DNA of 64,000 nt from positions 1-64,000 of the forward strand of contig JANPLH010000286.1 in the NCBI GenBank assembly GCA_031426435.1, given 5' to 3'. The notes under the pieces were generated by a model. The model was not told the DNA's origin. It saw only the letters and a program-made list of their open reading frames with translations, and did no database searches. The position numbers and the translations under genes were made by a program. The DNA comes from UBA6168 sp031426435. Lineage in GTDB: Bacteria; Bacteroidota; Bacteroidia; Chitinophagales; Saprospiraceae. This document shows, one piece after another, positions 1 through 7,601 of the stretch. Numbering within the stretch: position 1 is the stretch's first letter; every line of letters begins with the position of its first letter.

Positions 1-1346
1 TCCATGGCTGCATCTATCGGATAATCGTCATGCCCGTAGCGCCGAAGCCAAATCGCCAAGGCATGGTCGGCCCAAGCCGGTGCCAACATAGAATCCACCT
101 CGACAGCTTTGAGAAAATTCAGCCGGGCATTCTGGTAATAAACCTCTTTTCGGTCGGCAAAAAATTTCACCAATTGCTCCCTCCCTTGCAGGTAATAATC
201 GTAAGCCGACAGGTCGGTGGTGGGCTGCGTGGCGAGGGCAGTTTTTGCCTTCGGCGAAAGCTCGATTTCCAACTGTTCGGCGATGCGCTCGGCGATTTCA
301 CTCTGGATGCTGAAAATATCGGTCAGTTCCCGGTCGTAGCTGTCCGACCAGATTTGCCGGTCGCTGGCCGCTTCGATGAGCTGCACGGAGATGCGCACCT
401 TACCGCCCTGCCGCTGCACGCTCCCGGAGAGGATATTCGCCACCTTGAGTTCCCCGGCGATGTCGGCGATGCCCTGCTTGCTGTCCCGGTAGCGCTCCAT
501 CGAGGTGCGGGAGATGACCTTCAGCCCCTCGATTTTGGCGAGGTGGTCGAGCACCGCCTCCATCACGCCGTCGCAGAAGAACTGGTTTTCCTCCTCGGTG
601 CTGCTGTTTTTGAAGGGCAAAACGGCAATTGATTTATCCAGTTTTGTGTCCGTAACGGAGTCCTCGCCAGCAGCATTTTTTGAAAAAAGCCATGCTGTAA
701 GCGCCACGAGCGCAATACCCACCACCCATGCCCATTTTTTCCAAACCGCTGATTGTCTGTCGTTTGTAACAACGGGTGACTTCAATTTCCCCTCCATCTC
801 TTCCCGCTTCGGCACGGGGAATCCCTCATTTGCCACTGCGAACACCTCCATCGGCTCGTCCACATTCTTGAACTCAAAACTGCCGACCGACACCAGCTCG
901 AACTCCGGCTTGTTCTTGATTTGCCGCCGCACCGTCTGGGAGAGCAGCACCGCTCCCGGCACCCCCAGGCTCTCGACACGGGAGGCGATGTTCACGCTGT
1001 CGCCAAAGACATTGCCCTCCCGGAACACCACGTCGCCGAGGTGGAGGCCGATGCGAACGGGCACAGCTTTGTCATCCCCGACGAATCGGGGCAGGCTCTG
1101 GAAGGACCTCTGCATCTCCATTGCGCAAGCCACCGCTGCCGCCGGGCTGTCGAACACCACGAGGCAGCCGTCGCCGTAATATTGGATGATGTTGCCTTGA
1201 AATTCAGCGGTTTTCGCTTCAAGGGTTTCCTTGAAACGGGCGAGCTTTTGCAGGGCATCCTGCTCGTCGTGCTGCATGAGGGCGGTGTAGCCGGCAATGT
1301 CGGCGAAGAGGATGGCGGCGAGGCGGCGGGCAGAAGGCTCGTTCAT
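1..1346 (-). CDS. class III adenylate/guanylate cyclase with TolB-like and TPR regions (partial)
   Basis: The frame is open from the ATG at 1346 to the window edge, about 448 codons, so the C-terminus is missing. Residues 8-130 are a class III nucleotide cyclase catalytic domain: LFADIAGYT with metal-binding Asp16, YYGDGCLVVF with Asp59, and GDSVNIASR (116-123). A single membrane helix lies near 203-221. It is followed by a TolB-like domain starting SIAVLPFKNSS at about 239, and a TPR-type region near the edge. The Lys that usually precedes the GDG motif and reads the base is Gln55, so cAMP versus cGMP is not predictable. Expected topology is a cytoplasmic cyclase with the TolB/TPR part on the other side of the membrane. 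A canonical promoter lies 18 bases upstream of the start codon. Confidence 0.88.
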   Translation of the reverse strand, partial: MNEPSARRLAAILFADIAGYTALMQHDEQDALQKLARFKETLEAKTAEFQGNIIQYYGDGCLVVFDSPAAAVACAMEMQRSFQSLPRFVGDDKAVPVRIGLHLGDVVFREGNVFGDSVNIASRVESLGVPGAVLLSQTVRRQIKNKPEFELVSVGSFEFKNVDEPMEVFAVANEGFPVPKREEMEGKLKSPVVTNDRQSAVWKKWAWVVGIALVALTAWLFSKNAAGEDSVTDTKLDKSIAVLPFKNSSTEEENQFFCDGVMEAVLDHLAKIEGLKVISRTSMERYRDSKQGIADIAGELKVANILSGSVQRQGGKVRISVQLIEAASDRQIWSDSYDRELTDIFSIQSEIAERIAEQLEIELSPKAKTALATQPTTDLSAYDYYLQGREQLVKFFADRKEVYYQNARLNFLKAVEVDSMLAPAWADHALAIWLRRYGHDDYPIDAAM

Positions 1347-1363
1347 TCAGCTAATGATTTTGC

Positions 1364-1393
1364 CAAAGGTATGGGTTTCATAGAATTGCGCAA
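1364..1393 (-). promoter_or_regulatory. Bacteroidota-type promoter of the cyclase gene
   Basis: On the minus strand TTG (1391-1393), a 19-base spacer and TACCTTTG (1364-1371) match the Bacteroidota primary sigma factor consensus TTG-N19-TAnnTTTG. The leader to the ATG at 1346 is very short. Confidence 0.7.
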
Positions 1394-1483
1394 TTTCATC
1401 ATCAAAAACATTTGCTGAAATAAAACATGTTCCAAAAAGAATATTGAAGTAAATTTCAGACACAATATTATTATCGCATTTTC

Positions 1484-1513
1484 TTGCAGATTGGCATTTC
1501 ATCCATACATTTG
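1484..1513 (+). promoter_or_regulatory. Bacteroidota-type promoter of the NTF2-like lipoprotein
   Basis: TTG (1484-1486), a 19-base spacer and TACATTTG (1506-1513). It gives a leader of about 70 bases before the ATG at 1587 and lies inside the longest possible ORF, which supports the downstream start. Confidence 0.65.
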
Positions 1514-1586
1514 TAGCTTATCCGCACAACCCTCCTTTTTGGGACTCCTACCGCAAAATCTTTATTCACTTATAAAATCAATTGAA

Positions 1587-2135
1587 ATGAAACAATTAAT
1601 TGCAGCAGCTTTATTCTCCTTCTTGTTTTTCGCCTGCGGCAACGAAAAGCCCGCAGAAGTAAAAACAGACACTCCACCTGAGGGGGCAGCAGCAACCACG
1701 CCTGCACCAGCAGAGTTTGCTGATCCAAAGTACGCCGAAGTTGGCAAAAAGGGCCTCGCCTCCCTGTCCAGTGGCGATATTGATGGTTGGATGACCAGCT
1801 TTGCCGACAACGCCGTTTATGTTTGGAACAACGGCGACAGTCTGGTAGGGAAACCTGCCATTACCGAATACTGGAAAAAGAGAAGAACAGAATCTATTGA
1901 GACTATTGCGTTCACCAATGAAATTTGGGTTCCGTTGAAGGTAAACCAACCGCAAAGCGTTGAACAGCCCGGCGTATGGCTTTTGGGCTGGTATCAAACC
2001 ACTGCAAAGTACAAGACCGGCAAATCCATGACACAATCAATTCACACGGATTACCATTTCGATGCAAATGACAAAATAGACAGGGTGATTCAATACTTGG
2101 ACAGGGCACCCATCAATGCAGCTACCACGAAATAG
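1587..2135 (+). CDS. NTF2/SnoaL-like lipoprotein
   Basis: This gene encodes 182 residues. The start at 1587 was chosen because it opens a lipoprotein signal peptide with lipobox FFAC (Cys17) and because a promoter lies upstream at 1484-1513. After a low-complexity Ala/Pro/Thr linker, residues from about 48 to the end look like an NTF2-like cone: a helix, then SLSSGDIDGWMTSFADNAVY, then GDSLVGKPAITEYW and beta strands ending in a tyrosine/aspartate-rich sheet. These proteins are often small-ligand binders or SnoaL-type enzymes, but no catalytic set is evident. It is probably a periplasmic lipid-anchored protein of unknown function, in its own transcription unit. Confidence 0.8.
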   Translation: MKQLIAAALFSFLFFACGNEKPAEVKTDTPPEGAAATTPAPAEFADPKYAEVGKKGLASLSSGDIDGWMTSFADNAVYVWNNGDSLVGKPAITEYWKKRRTESIETIAFTNEIWVPLKVNQPQSVEQPGVWLLGWYQTTAKYKTGKSMTQSIHTDYHFDANDKIDRVIQYLDRAPINAATTK

Positions 2136-2169
2136 CATTTGAGGGAGCCATAGCTGCTTCTCCAACGAA

Positions 2170-2203
2170 AACATGCCCGGCTCACTTTGTGGCCGGGCAT
2201 GTT
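2170..2203. terminator. hairpin between convergent genes
   Basis: Twelve-base arms AACATGCCCGGC and GCCGGGCATGTT pair perfectly across a 10-base loop. It sits between the end of the plus-strand lipoprotein gene and the end of the minus-strand DUF2267 gene. The T-tract is weak on both sides, so it is called as a terminator mainly from position and stem strength. Confidence 0.55.
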
Positions 2204-2270
2204 AGTTAATGGGGATTTTGAAATTGGAAATCGACGCCAGGAAATTGGGTATCCCCAAATTCCCCTCCCA

Positions 2271-2711
2271 TCATGCCATCGCCATCACCGATTTTAGCTC
2301 CTGCGGTAGCACGGAAATGATGTCGTGGATTTCTCCTTCCGAAACATGGTTTTTCAGCACCCTGAAAATGGCTTGAATAGCTTCCGTCACTTCGTAATCC
2401 GTGACGAAATCGTAATTGTTGTCAATTCCGTCTGCTTCCCGGACGGCCTCGATGAAATCGCCCAAATGGCGCATCCGTAGGCCATCGTTCTTGATTTTCC
2501 AGCCATCCACGTAAATGGCCTTGATAAGCATGGGCAGTTGTGAAATCAATTGCAGCGACTCGACGGGCGTCACACAATCCCGAAAGGCATGGAGCACCGC
2601 CCGCATGATTCGGGCAGCCCTCGCCTTGTCGTCTGGGTCGCCAATCTCAAAAGCCACATCATTGATGAATTCCTCTCCTTTCTGAACGTATTTATTAAAA
2701 TTCAGTGCCAT
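2271..2711 (-). CDS. DUF2267-like protein
   Basis: A protein of 146 residues starting MALNFNKYVQKGEEFINDVA. The start at 2711 was preferred over an upstream in-frame start because this N-terminus is the family-typical one. It resembles DUF2267: an all-helical protein with the segment ARAARIMRAVLHAFRDCVTPVESLQL, followed by a second helical half ending HVSEGEIHDIISVLPQELKSV, which repeats the 'xxDIxxxLPxxLK' signature of the family. There are no catalytic residues or signal peptide, so it is probably cytoplasmic. The family is often linked to stress, but its biochemical role is not known. It is monocistronic and convergent with the lipoprotein gene. Confidence 0.72.
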   Translation of the reverse strand: MALNFNKYVQKGEEFINDVAFEIGDPDDKARAARIMRAVLHAFRDCVTPVESLQLISQLPMLIKAIYVDGWKIKNDGLRMRHLGDFIEAVREADGIDNNYDFVTDYEVTEAIQAIFRVLKNHVSEGEIHDIISVLPQELKSVMAMA

Positions 2712-2860
2712 GGTGCTTGAATTTGTAGTTAGAAAATAATTGACCGCTTTATATGACAACAAACTTCGGCTACTGCGAATTGAAACCCGTTGACTTTGCT
2801 CATAGGCCCCTTATGACGATTATCATTATGAAAAAACACGCTTGTTTCAAACACCCAATA

Positions 2861-2894
2861 AAAAAAGCCCGGCAGCATCAAACTGTCGGGCTTT
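2861..2894 (-). terminator. Rho-independent terminator of the superoxide dismutase gene
   Basis: On the minus strand AAAGCCCGACAG pairs with CTGCCGGGCTTT (one G-U) across a 7-base loop and is followed by a run of T residues. It lies 55 bases after the sod stop codon. Confidence 0.85.
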
Positions 2895-2948
2895 GGATTT
2901 TAGAAGGTATCATACCTTCCTACCTCATATCTCCTACTTTCAACCCCT

Positions 2949-3572
2949 TCATCGCCCTCCATTGGCAGCGTCGTAACGCCGGGTCACTTCCTGCCAATTG
3001 ATGATGTTGAAAAAGGACGAGATATAGTCAGGTCGGCGGTTCTGGTAGTTCAGGTAGTAGGCATGTTCCCAAACATCGAGGCCGAGCACGGGAGTACCTT
3101 TTTTCTCGGCGAGGTCCATTAGTGGATTGTCTTGGTTAGGCGTACTGGTGATGAACAGTTTATTGTCGCCATCAGTGCAGAGCCATGCCCAGCCGGAGCC
3201 GAAGCGGGTAGTTGCGGCAGCACTGAACTGCTTTTTGAACTCCTCGAAGGAGCCGAAATCACGGTCAATGGCCTGTGCGATGTGCATCTGCGGGGAAGGC
3301 TGGCCGCCGCCGTCGGGCGACATGATTTCCCAGAAAAGGTTGTGGTTGTAGTAGCCGCCGCCGTTGTTGCGGATGGCCGGGCTGTGCTGGCTGATATTGG
3401 CTAAAATCTGCTCGATGGACTGGCCTTCGAGCGGTGTGCCTGCAATGGCAGCGTTGAGGTTGTTGGTATAAGCCGCATGGTGCTTGCCGTGGTGGATTTC
3501 CATCGTGTGCGCGTCGATATAAGGTTCGAGTGCATCAAACGAATAGGATAAGTTAGGAAGTTGAAATGCCAT
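2949..3572 (-). CDS. sodA: superoxide dismutase, Fe/Mn family
   Basis: The product has 207 residues and is full length for the family. It disproportionates superoxide to oxygen and hydrogen peroxide. Metal ligands are all visible: His27 (MEIHHGKHH), His77 (YYNHNLFW), and Asp166 and His170 in the signature DVWEHAYY. The active-site Gln sits in TPNQDNPLM (about 147), the position seen in manganese or cambialistic enzymes rather than classical FeSOD; metal use is therefore inferred as Mn or either. There is no signal peptide, so the enzyme is cytoplasmic. It is a single-gene unit with its own terminator and a probable promoter at 3604-3632. Confidence 0.97.
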   Translation of the reverse strand: MAFQLPNLSYSFDALEPYIDAHTMEIHHGKHHAAYTNNLNAAIAGTPLEGQSIEQILANISQHSPAIRNNGGGYYNHNLFWEIMSPDGGGQPSPQMHIAQAIDRDFGSFEEFKKQFSAAATTRFGSGWAWLCTDGDNKLFITSTPNQDNPLMDLAEKKGTPVLGLDVWEHAYYLNYQNRRPDYISSFFNIINWQEVTRRYDAANGGR

Positions 3573-3603
3573 GATTTTGTTTATTTTTTTATGAAACAGG
3601 CCG

Positions 3604-3632
3604 CCAAGATAGGCAGACAGTGGTTAAAACAA
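3604..3632 (-). promoter_or_regulatory. probable promoter of sodA
   Basis: On the minus strand TTG (3630-3632), an 18-base spacer and TATCTTGG (3604-3611), one mismatch from TAnnTTTG. The leader to the ATG is about 30 bases. Confidence 0.4.
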
Positions 3633-3789
3633 TAACCGAACAGCATTAAATTTGTTTTGATGGGGCAAGGTAAAACTGCTGTTTCAACACGGAGGCGCAG
3701 CGAATTAGGAGGTACAGGTTGCGGAACGCCGTCTGAAACCAAACCCCTCCGAGTACCTTTATGGCCTCCAATACTCTGTGTTAAAAAAC

Positions 3790-3797
3790 TAATTTTG
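3790..3797 (+). promoter_or_regulatory. -7 element of the Gfo/Idh/MocA gene
   Basis: TAATTTTG matches TAnnTTTG and ends 19 bases before the ATG at 3817. No good -33 TTG was found at the expected distance. Confidence 0.45.
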
Positions 3798-3816
3798 CGC
3801 CGCAAAACATCCATCC

Positions 3817-4797
3817 ATGCTAAAAATCGGCGTCATCGGCGCAGGCCACCTCGGCAAGATTCACCTCAAATGCCTCCTCGACTTGCCGGAGCATTACCAG
3901 CTCCTCGGCCTGTTCGACATTGACACTCAGGTGGCTTTGGCTGCTTCGCAACAGTTTGGCATTCAGTCATTTGCGAGCCTTGATGCCCTCCTCGACGCCG
4001 TGGACGTGGTGGACATCGTGACGCCGACCGTCACCCATTTTGAGCTGGCTATGGCGGCCATTGAGCGGGGCAAGCACCTCTTCATCGAAAAGCCCGTGAC
4101 GCAGACCGTGGCCGAGGCACAGTCGCTCATTGCGGCAGCAAAAAAGCACGGCATGCTGGCGCAGGTAGGCCATGTGGAGCGCTTCAACCCCGCCATGCTC
4201 GCCGTGCGGGATGTGGCGATGAACCCCATGTTCATCGAAGCGCACCGCCTCGCCAATTTCAACCCCCGTGGCACCGACGTGCCCGTGGTGCTCGACCTGA
4301 TGATTCACGACATTGACATCGTTTTGAGCCTTGTGAAATCACCCGTGAAGTCCGTCAGCGCCAGCGGCGTGGCCGTGGTCAGCGACTCGCCGGACATCGC
4401 TAACGCCCGCATCGAGTTCGAGAACGGCTGCGTGGCCAACCTGACGGCCAGCCGCATCAGCATGAAGCAGATGCGCAAGGTGCGGCTCTTCCAAAAGGAC
4501 GTCTATATCAGCTTGGATTTCCTCGAAAAATCAGCGCAGGTGGTGCGCATGCACGAGCCGGGCAGTGAGCCGCAGGACATCCCTTCCTTCAAGCTGGAGA
4601 CGCCCGGCGGCACGAGGGTCATTTCGATGGAGGTGCCGCCCGCCGAGCCGGTGAATGCTATACGGGAGGAGCTTAAGGCACTGGCAACCAGTATATCAAG
4701 CAGCGAAAAAACCGCTGTGACATTGGAGGAAGGGGCACTGGCGCTAGAGGTGGCTTGGCGGGTGATGGAAGAGGTGGAAATGAGGTTAAAAGGTTAA
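3817..4797 (+). CDS. Gfo/Idh/MocA family NAD(P)-dependent oxidoreductase
   Basis: A protein of 326 residues, typical for the family. The N-terminal Rossmann fold begins MLKIGVIGAGHLG (GxGxxG at 8-13) and carries the family motif EKP (91-93). The C-terminal half contains DLMIHDIDIVL with Asp160 and His164, the position of the catalytic His in the family. The family oxidises or reduces sugars, inositols, biliverdin and similar substrates. The exact substrate cannot be read from sequence. No membrane segment or signal peptide is present. The neighbours (sod upstream on the other strand, toxin-antitoxin downstream) give no pathway context. Confidence 0.9.
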   Translation: MLKIGVIGAGHLGKIHLKCLLDLPEHYQLLGLFDIDTQVALAASQQFGIQSFASLDALLDAVDVVDIVTPTVTHFELAMAAIERGKHLFIEKPVTQTVAEAQSLIAAAKKHGMLAQVGHVERFNPAMLAVRDVAMNPMFIEAHRLANFNPRGTDVPVVLDLMIHDIDIVLSLVKSPVKSVSASGVAVVSDSPDIANARIEFENGCVANLTASRISMKQMRKVRLFQKDVYISLDFLEKSAQVVRMHEPGSEPQDIPSFKLETPGGTRVISMEVPPAEPVNAIREELKALATSISSSEKTAVTLEEGALALEVAWRVMEEVEMRLKG

Positions 4798-4860
4798 AGT
4801 CGTAAGGAGGTTTTAAGAGTGGGCGATCTTTTTTAACTTGCGGTCAAAATCAAACTTCGT

Positions 4861-5136
4861 ATGAAATTGGTACTTGAAATTAAACATGAGAAAGATTTAA
4901 AGTTGTTGCTCCCACTATTTGAGCGACTGAAAATACAAGTGGCCGAGTTGCCCACTTTTTTTTCACCGAATAAAAACAAAGGTGAAAAGGGAACACCCAA
5001 ATCTCCTTCCCCCAGCAAAAACTATAATGCTTTGGAATTGGCTGCCCTGTTTGACCAGTTAAAGGACATGAATGCTTTTTCAGAAATAACTGACCCAGTG
5101 GCTTGGCAAAAACAACTTCGTGATGAGTGGAATTAA
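4861..5136 (+). CDS. putative antitoxin partner of the PIN toxin
   Basis: A protein of 91 residues beginning MKLVLEIKHEKDLKLLLPLF. The N-terminal half looks like an alpha/beta segment; the middle (about 40-60) is Lys/Pro/Ser-rich and probably disordered; the C-terminus ends ITDPVAWQKQLRDEWN, a helix like those with which antitoxins wrap their toxin. It overlaps the PIN-domain gene by 14 bases, the classical toxin-antitoxin arrangement, and this is the main argument for the role. No ribbon-helix-helix or AbrB DNA-binding domain is obvious. Confidence 0.65.
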   Translation: MKLVLEIKHEKDLKLLLPLFERLKIQVAELPTFFSPNKNKGEKGTPKSPSPSKNYNALELAALFDQLKDMNAFSEITDPVAWQKQLRDEWN

Positions 5137-5515
5137 AGCAGGTCTTTTGGACAGTAATAAACTGATTTATTGCTCGAAGGGGCAGATAGACTTTACTGTA
5201 ATTGCTGCCCATTTCGACGAGTTATTTGTCTCGGTAATTACTTACATGGAAACGCTGGGACATAATTTTTCAAACCCAAAAGAAAAGGAACTTATTGAAA
5301 AGCTATTGAATTCCTTGCCCATTGTGCAGACTGATATGGCCATTGCGAATCAGGTTATTGCATACCGCCAGCAGCGCAAAATAAAACTACCAGATGCCAT
5401 TATTCTTGCCACTGCAAAGGTCTTGAACGCTGCTGTTATTACAATAAATGAGTCCGATTTCAAAGGTATTGACAATGGCGTTTTCGTATTTTCGCCCACT
5501 TTGATTTCCAAATAA
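5123..5515 (+). CDS. PIN-domain toxin, VapC-like
   Basis: A protein of 130 residues. The ATG at 5123 was preferred over a GTG one codon upstream. The acidic PIN-nuclease set is complete: Asp10 in GLLDSNKLIY, Glu43 in TYMETLG, Asp91 in KLPDAIILATAKVL and an acidic residue at 110-112 in INESDF. PIN toxins of the VapC type cleave tRNA or rRNA using Mg2+ or Mn2+ and are neutralised by the upstream gene product. The start lies inside the antitoxin gene, so the two are translationally coupled. Confidence 0.85.
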   Translation: MSGIKAGLLDSNKLIYCSKGQIDFTVIAAHFDELFVSVITYMETLGHNFSNPKEKELIEKLLNSLPIVQTDMAIANQVIAYRQQRKIKLPDAIILATAKVLNAAVITINESDFKGIDNGVFVFSPTLISK

Positions 5516-5533
5516 TTCGATTACCAAATTTAC

Positions 5534-6769
5534 ATGCGCAAACTAACCGCCGACCTCCTACTCCCCATCACCTCCGCCCCGCTCAAAAACGCCGTAGTCA
5601 TCACCGACGACCAAGGGAAAATCCTCGCCATTGACCAGCGGGAAAACCACGACCCTGCCTCGCTGGAGGTGCATCGGGGCGTCATCACACCCGGCTTCGT
5701 CAATGCCCACTGCCACTTGGAGCTGTCGCACATGAAGGGCGTGGCACCAACAGGCACAGGGCTTTTACCATTTTTAAAAACCGTCGTCAACCACCGGAAC
5801 GTGCCGCAGGAGCAGATTGACGCCGCCATAGAGCAGGGCGACCGGGAGATGTGGGAGGTGGGCATCCAGGCCGTCGGCGACATCTGCAACAAGGCCGATA
5901 CCGTTGCCACTAAGCGCCGAAGCCCCATTCGTTATTACAGTTTCGTGGAGATGTTCGACTTCCTCAACGACGAGCGGGCGCAGCAGACTTTTGATGGCTA
6001 CTACGAAGTTTTTGCGCAGCAAAGCGATGAAAACGGCGACCGCAAAAGCTGTGTGCCACATGCGCCTTATACCGTTTCTAAGACCCTGTTCAAGCTCATC
6101 AACGCTGCCAATTCCAAAGAAACAGGCCAATCACCAATCACCAATCACCAGTCACCAATCACCGTCTCCATCCATAATCAAGAGACGGTTTATGAAGACC
6201 AGTTTTTTTTAAACAAAACGGGTGATTTCAATGAGTTTTATCGCTCCTTCCGCATCCCGCTGGATGGCTTCGAGCCGACGGGGAAACCGTCCATTTATTA
6301 CGCCCTCGAAAACATGGACCCGCAGCGCCGAACTTTGTTTGTCCACAACACAGAGACCCAGCCCGAAGAAATACAGGCAGCATACAACTGGGCTGCTGCC
6401 AACTGCCAACTGCCAATTGCCAACTGCTTTTGGGCCACCTGCCCCAACGCCAACCTCTATATCGAAAACCGCCTCCCGAACTACCGCCATTTCATTGACA
6501 ATGAGGCCGTTATGTGCATCGGCACCGATAGCCTGACCTCCAATTGGCAGCTTTCTATTTTGGAGGAAATGAAGACCATCGCCCGTTTCCAGAGCTATGT
6601 GCCGTTCGAGACGCTGCTGCGCTGGGCCACGCTGAACGGGGCGATGGCGCTGGGTTTTGAAGAGGAAATTGGCAGCATCGAAGTGGGCAAGTCGCCGGGG
6701 CTGCTATTGCTCGACCTCGACGAAACATTGGCGCTGAACCAAAATACTAAGGTCAAACGGCTCGTTTAA
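5534..6769 (+). CDS. metal-dependent amidohydrolase (ATZ/TRZ/cytosine deaminase-like)
   Basis: A protein of 411 residues with an amidohydrolase TIM barrel. Metal ligands include HxH in NAHCHLELSH (His59, His61), a His in VPHAPYTVS, a His in FVHNTET and the late Asp in CIGTDSLTSN. This pattern fits hydrolytic deaminases of the chlorohydrolase/guanine deaminase/5'-methylthioadenosine deaminase group; the substrate is unknown. Two stretches do not look like family sequence: a ~12-residue run of reiterated Asn-His-Gln-Ser-Pro-Ile-Thr (DNA 6127-6163) and ANCQLPIANC (DNA 6395-6426). Both are encoded by the same short-word tandem repeats seen between genes in this window and are probably in-frame insertions in surface loops. 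Confidence 0.85.
   Translation: MRKLTADLLLPITSAPLKNAVVITDDQGKILAIDQRENHDPASLEVHRGVITPGFVNAHCHLELSHMKGVAPTGTGLLPFLKTVVNHRNVPQEQIDAAIEQGDREMWEVGIQAVGDICNKADTVATKRRSPIRYYSFVEMFDFLNDERAQQTFDGYYEVFAQQSDENGDRKSCVPHAPYTVSKTLFKLINAANSKETGQSPITNHQSPITVSIHNQETVYEDQFFLNKTGDFNEFYRSFRIPLDGFEPTGKPSIYYALENMDPQRRTLFVHNTETQPEEIQAAYNWAAANCQLPIANCFWATCPNANLYIENRLPNYRHFIDNEAVMCIGTDSLTSNWQLSILEEMKTIARFQSYVPFETLLRWATLNGAMALGFEEEIGSIEVGKSPGLLLLDLDETLALNQNTKVKRLV
6127..6163 (+). repeat. in-frame tandem word repeat inside the amidohydrolase gene
   Basis: About five copies of a 7-8 base word CCAATCA/CCAGTCA. The same word builds the hairpin at 53551-53618 and the array at 61466-61496. It keeps the reading frame. Confidence 0.8.
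6395..6426 (+). repeat. second in-frame word repeat inside the amidohydrolase gene
   Basis: Four copies of a CCAACTG-type 7-base word. Its complement (GGCAGTT) is the word inserted in trpE (43932-43954) and the nucleotidyltransferase gene (61143-61171), and the same word occurs in the TonB receptor gene (35861-35894). Confidence 0.75.
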
Positions 6770-6870
6770 ACTGCCGTTTTGTCAGCCTTTAACACGGGGT
6801 ACGCTTTTTGACTTTTTGAACCAAAGCTGAAATAAAATTCCACCAATCATCCAATCAACACTTATTCCCA

Positions 6871-7428
6871 ATGAATAATCTCCGCTATCGCCTGTTGTTG
6901 CTCTTCATCGTCGTCGTGTCGGCCTTCTCCTTCGTGCCGCCCCCGCACAAGATACCGGAGCGCAACCAGTTCATCCCCGAAATCGTGTATGACATGCCGC
7001 CCGTGGCCACGCTCACCCTCTCTGCAAGCAATATTGCTGCCGACAAGGGCGAAACGGTCTGCGTAGGGGTGACTGCCAAGGATTTCAACCAAATCCTCTC
7101 CATGCAATACAGCATGAACTGGGACGCCAATGTGCTGAAATTCAAGGAAGTACGCAGCTTCGGGCTGGACGGCATGAGCATCCAGAGCTTCGGGGGCCAC
7201 CTCAAGGAGAAGGGCATCTTGACCTTTTCCTGGTACGACCCCTCGCTTCGGGGATTCAGCAAACCGGACGGCCACAAGCTCTATGAAGTCTGTTTCGAAG
7301 CAGTGGGGATTGCGGGGAGCAAGTCCAAGTTTGAGTTCAGCGGCAAGCCGACCTCCATCGAGATTGCCAATTCGTCCAGCGTCTTCCTCGACCTGCGCAC
7401 GGAGGCGGGGCAGGTGACGGTGAAGTGA
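6871..7428 (+). CDS. secreted cohesin-fold protein
   Basis: A protein of 185 residues with an N-terminal signal peptide (hydrophobic RLLLLFIVVVSAFSF, about 7-22). The mature part resembles a cohesin domain: ATLTLSASNIAADKGETVCV, then MQYSMNWDANVLKFKEV, then LTFSWYDPS, GHKLYEVCFEAVG and a final strand AGQVTVK. Cohesin folds bind dockerins or act as adhesion modules. No dockerin is seen in this window. The next gene (7602-8270) is a paralogue with the same domain on a lipid anchor, so the two probably act together at the cell surface. Confidence 0.78.
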   Translation: MNNLRYRLLLLFIVVVSAFSFVPPPHKIPERNQFIPEIVYDMPPVATLTLSASNIAADKGETVCVGVTAKDFNQILSMQYSMNWDANVLKFKEVRSFGLDGMSIQSFGGHLKEKGILTFSWYDPSLRGFSKPDGHKLYEVCFEAVGIAGSKSKFEFSGKPTSIEIANSSSVFLDLRTEAGQVTVK

Positions 7429-7429
7429 T

Positions 7430-7477
7430 TCATGGGTTCATGGCTTCATGGCTTCATGGTTTCATGGGTTCATGGCT
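7430..7477. repeat. tandem word array (TTCATGG type), single arm
   Basis: Six copies of the 8-9 base word TTCATGG(C/G/T) directly after a stop codon. The same word makes the left arms of the hairpins at 52508, 57109 and 58089, but no complementary arm is present here. Confidence 0.8.
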
Positions 7478-7601
7478 GAATTGGGGGGGCATTTGCAAAA
7501 AGGTCGTTCATTCACAAACACAAAAACACATAAGCACGTAAACACCAGAAAAAGGCATTTCTTTGCCGCCAATTTTTCAACAAAAAGAAATTAATAGACG
7601 C

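Noticed and set aside
505..1418. Plus-strand frames at the window start
   Set aside because: They are antisense to the cyclase gene, whose frame is open from 1346 to the edge with clear domains.
3728..3737. GCCGTCTGAA, the Neisseria DNA uptake sequence
   Set aside because: I noticed only this one copy in the window and the organism is a Bacteroidota, so it is chance.
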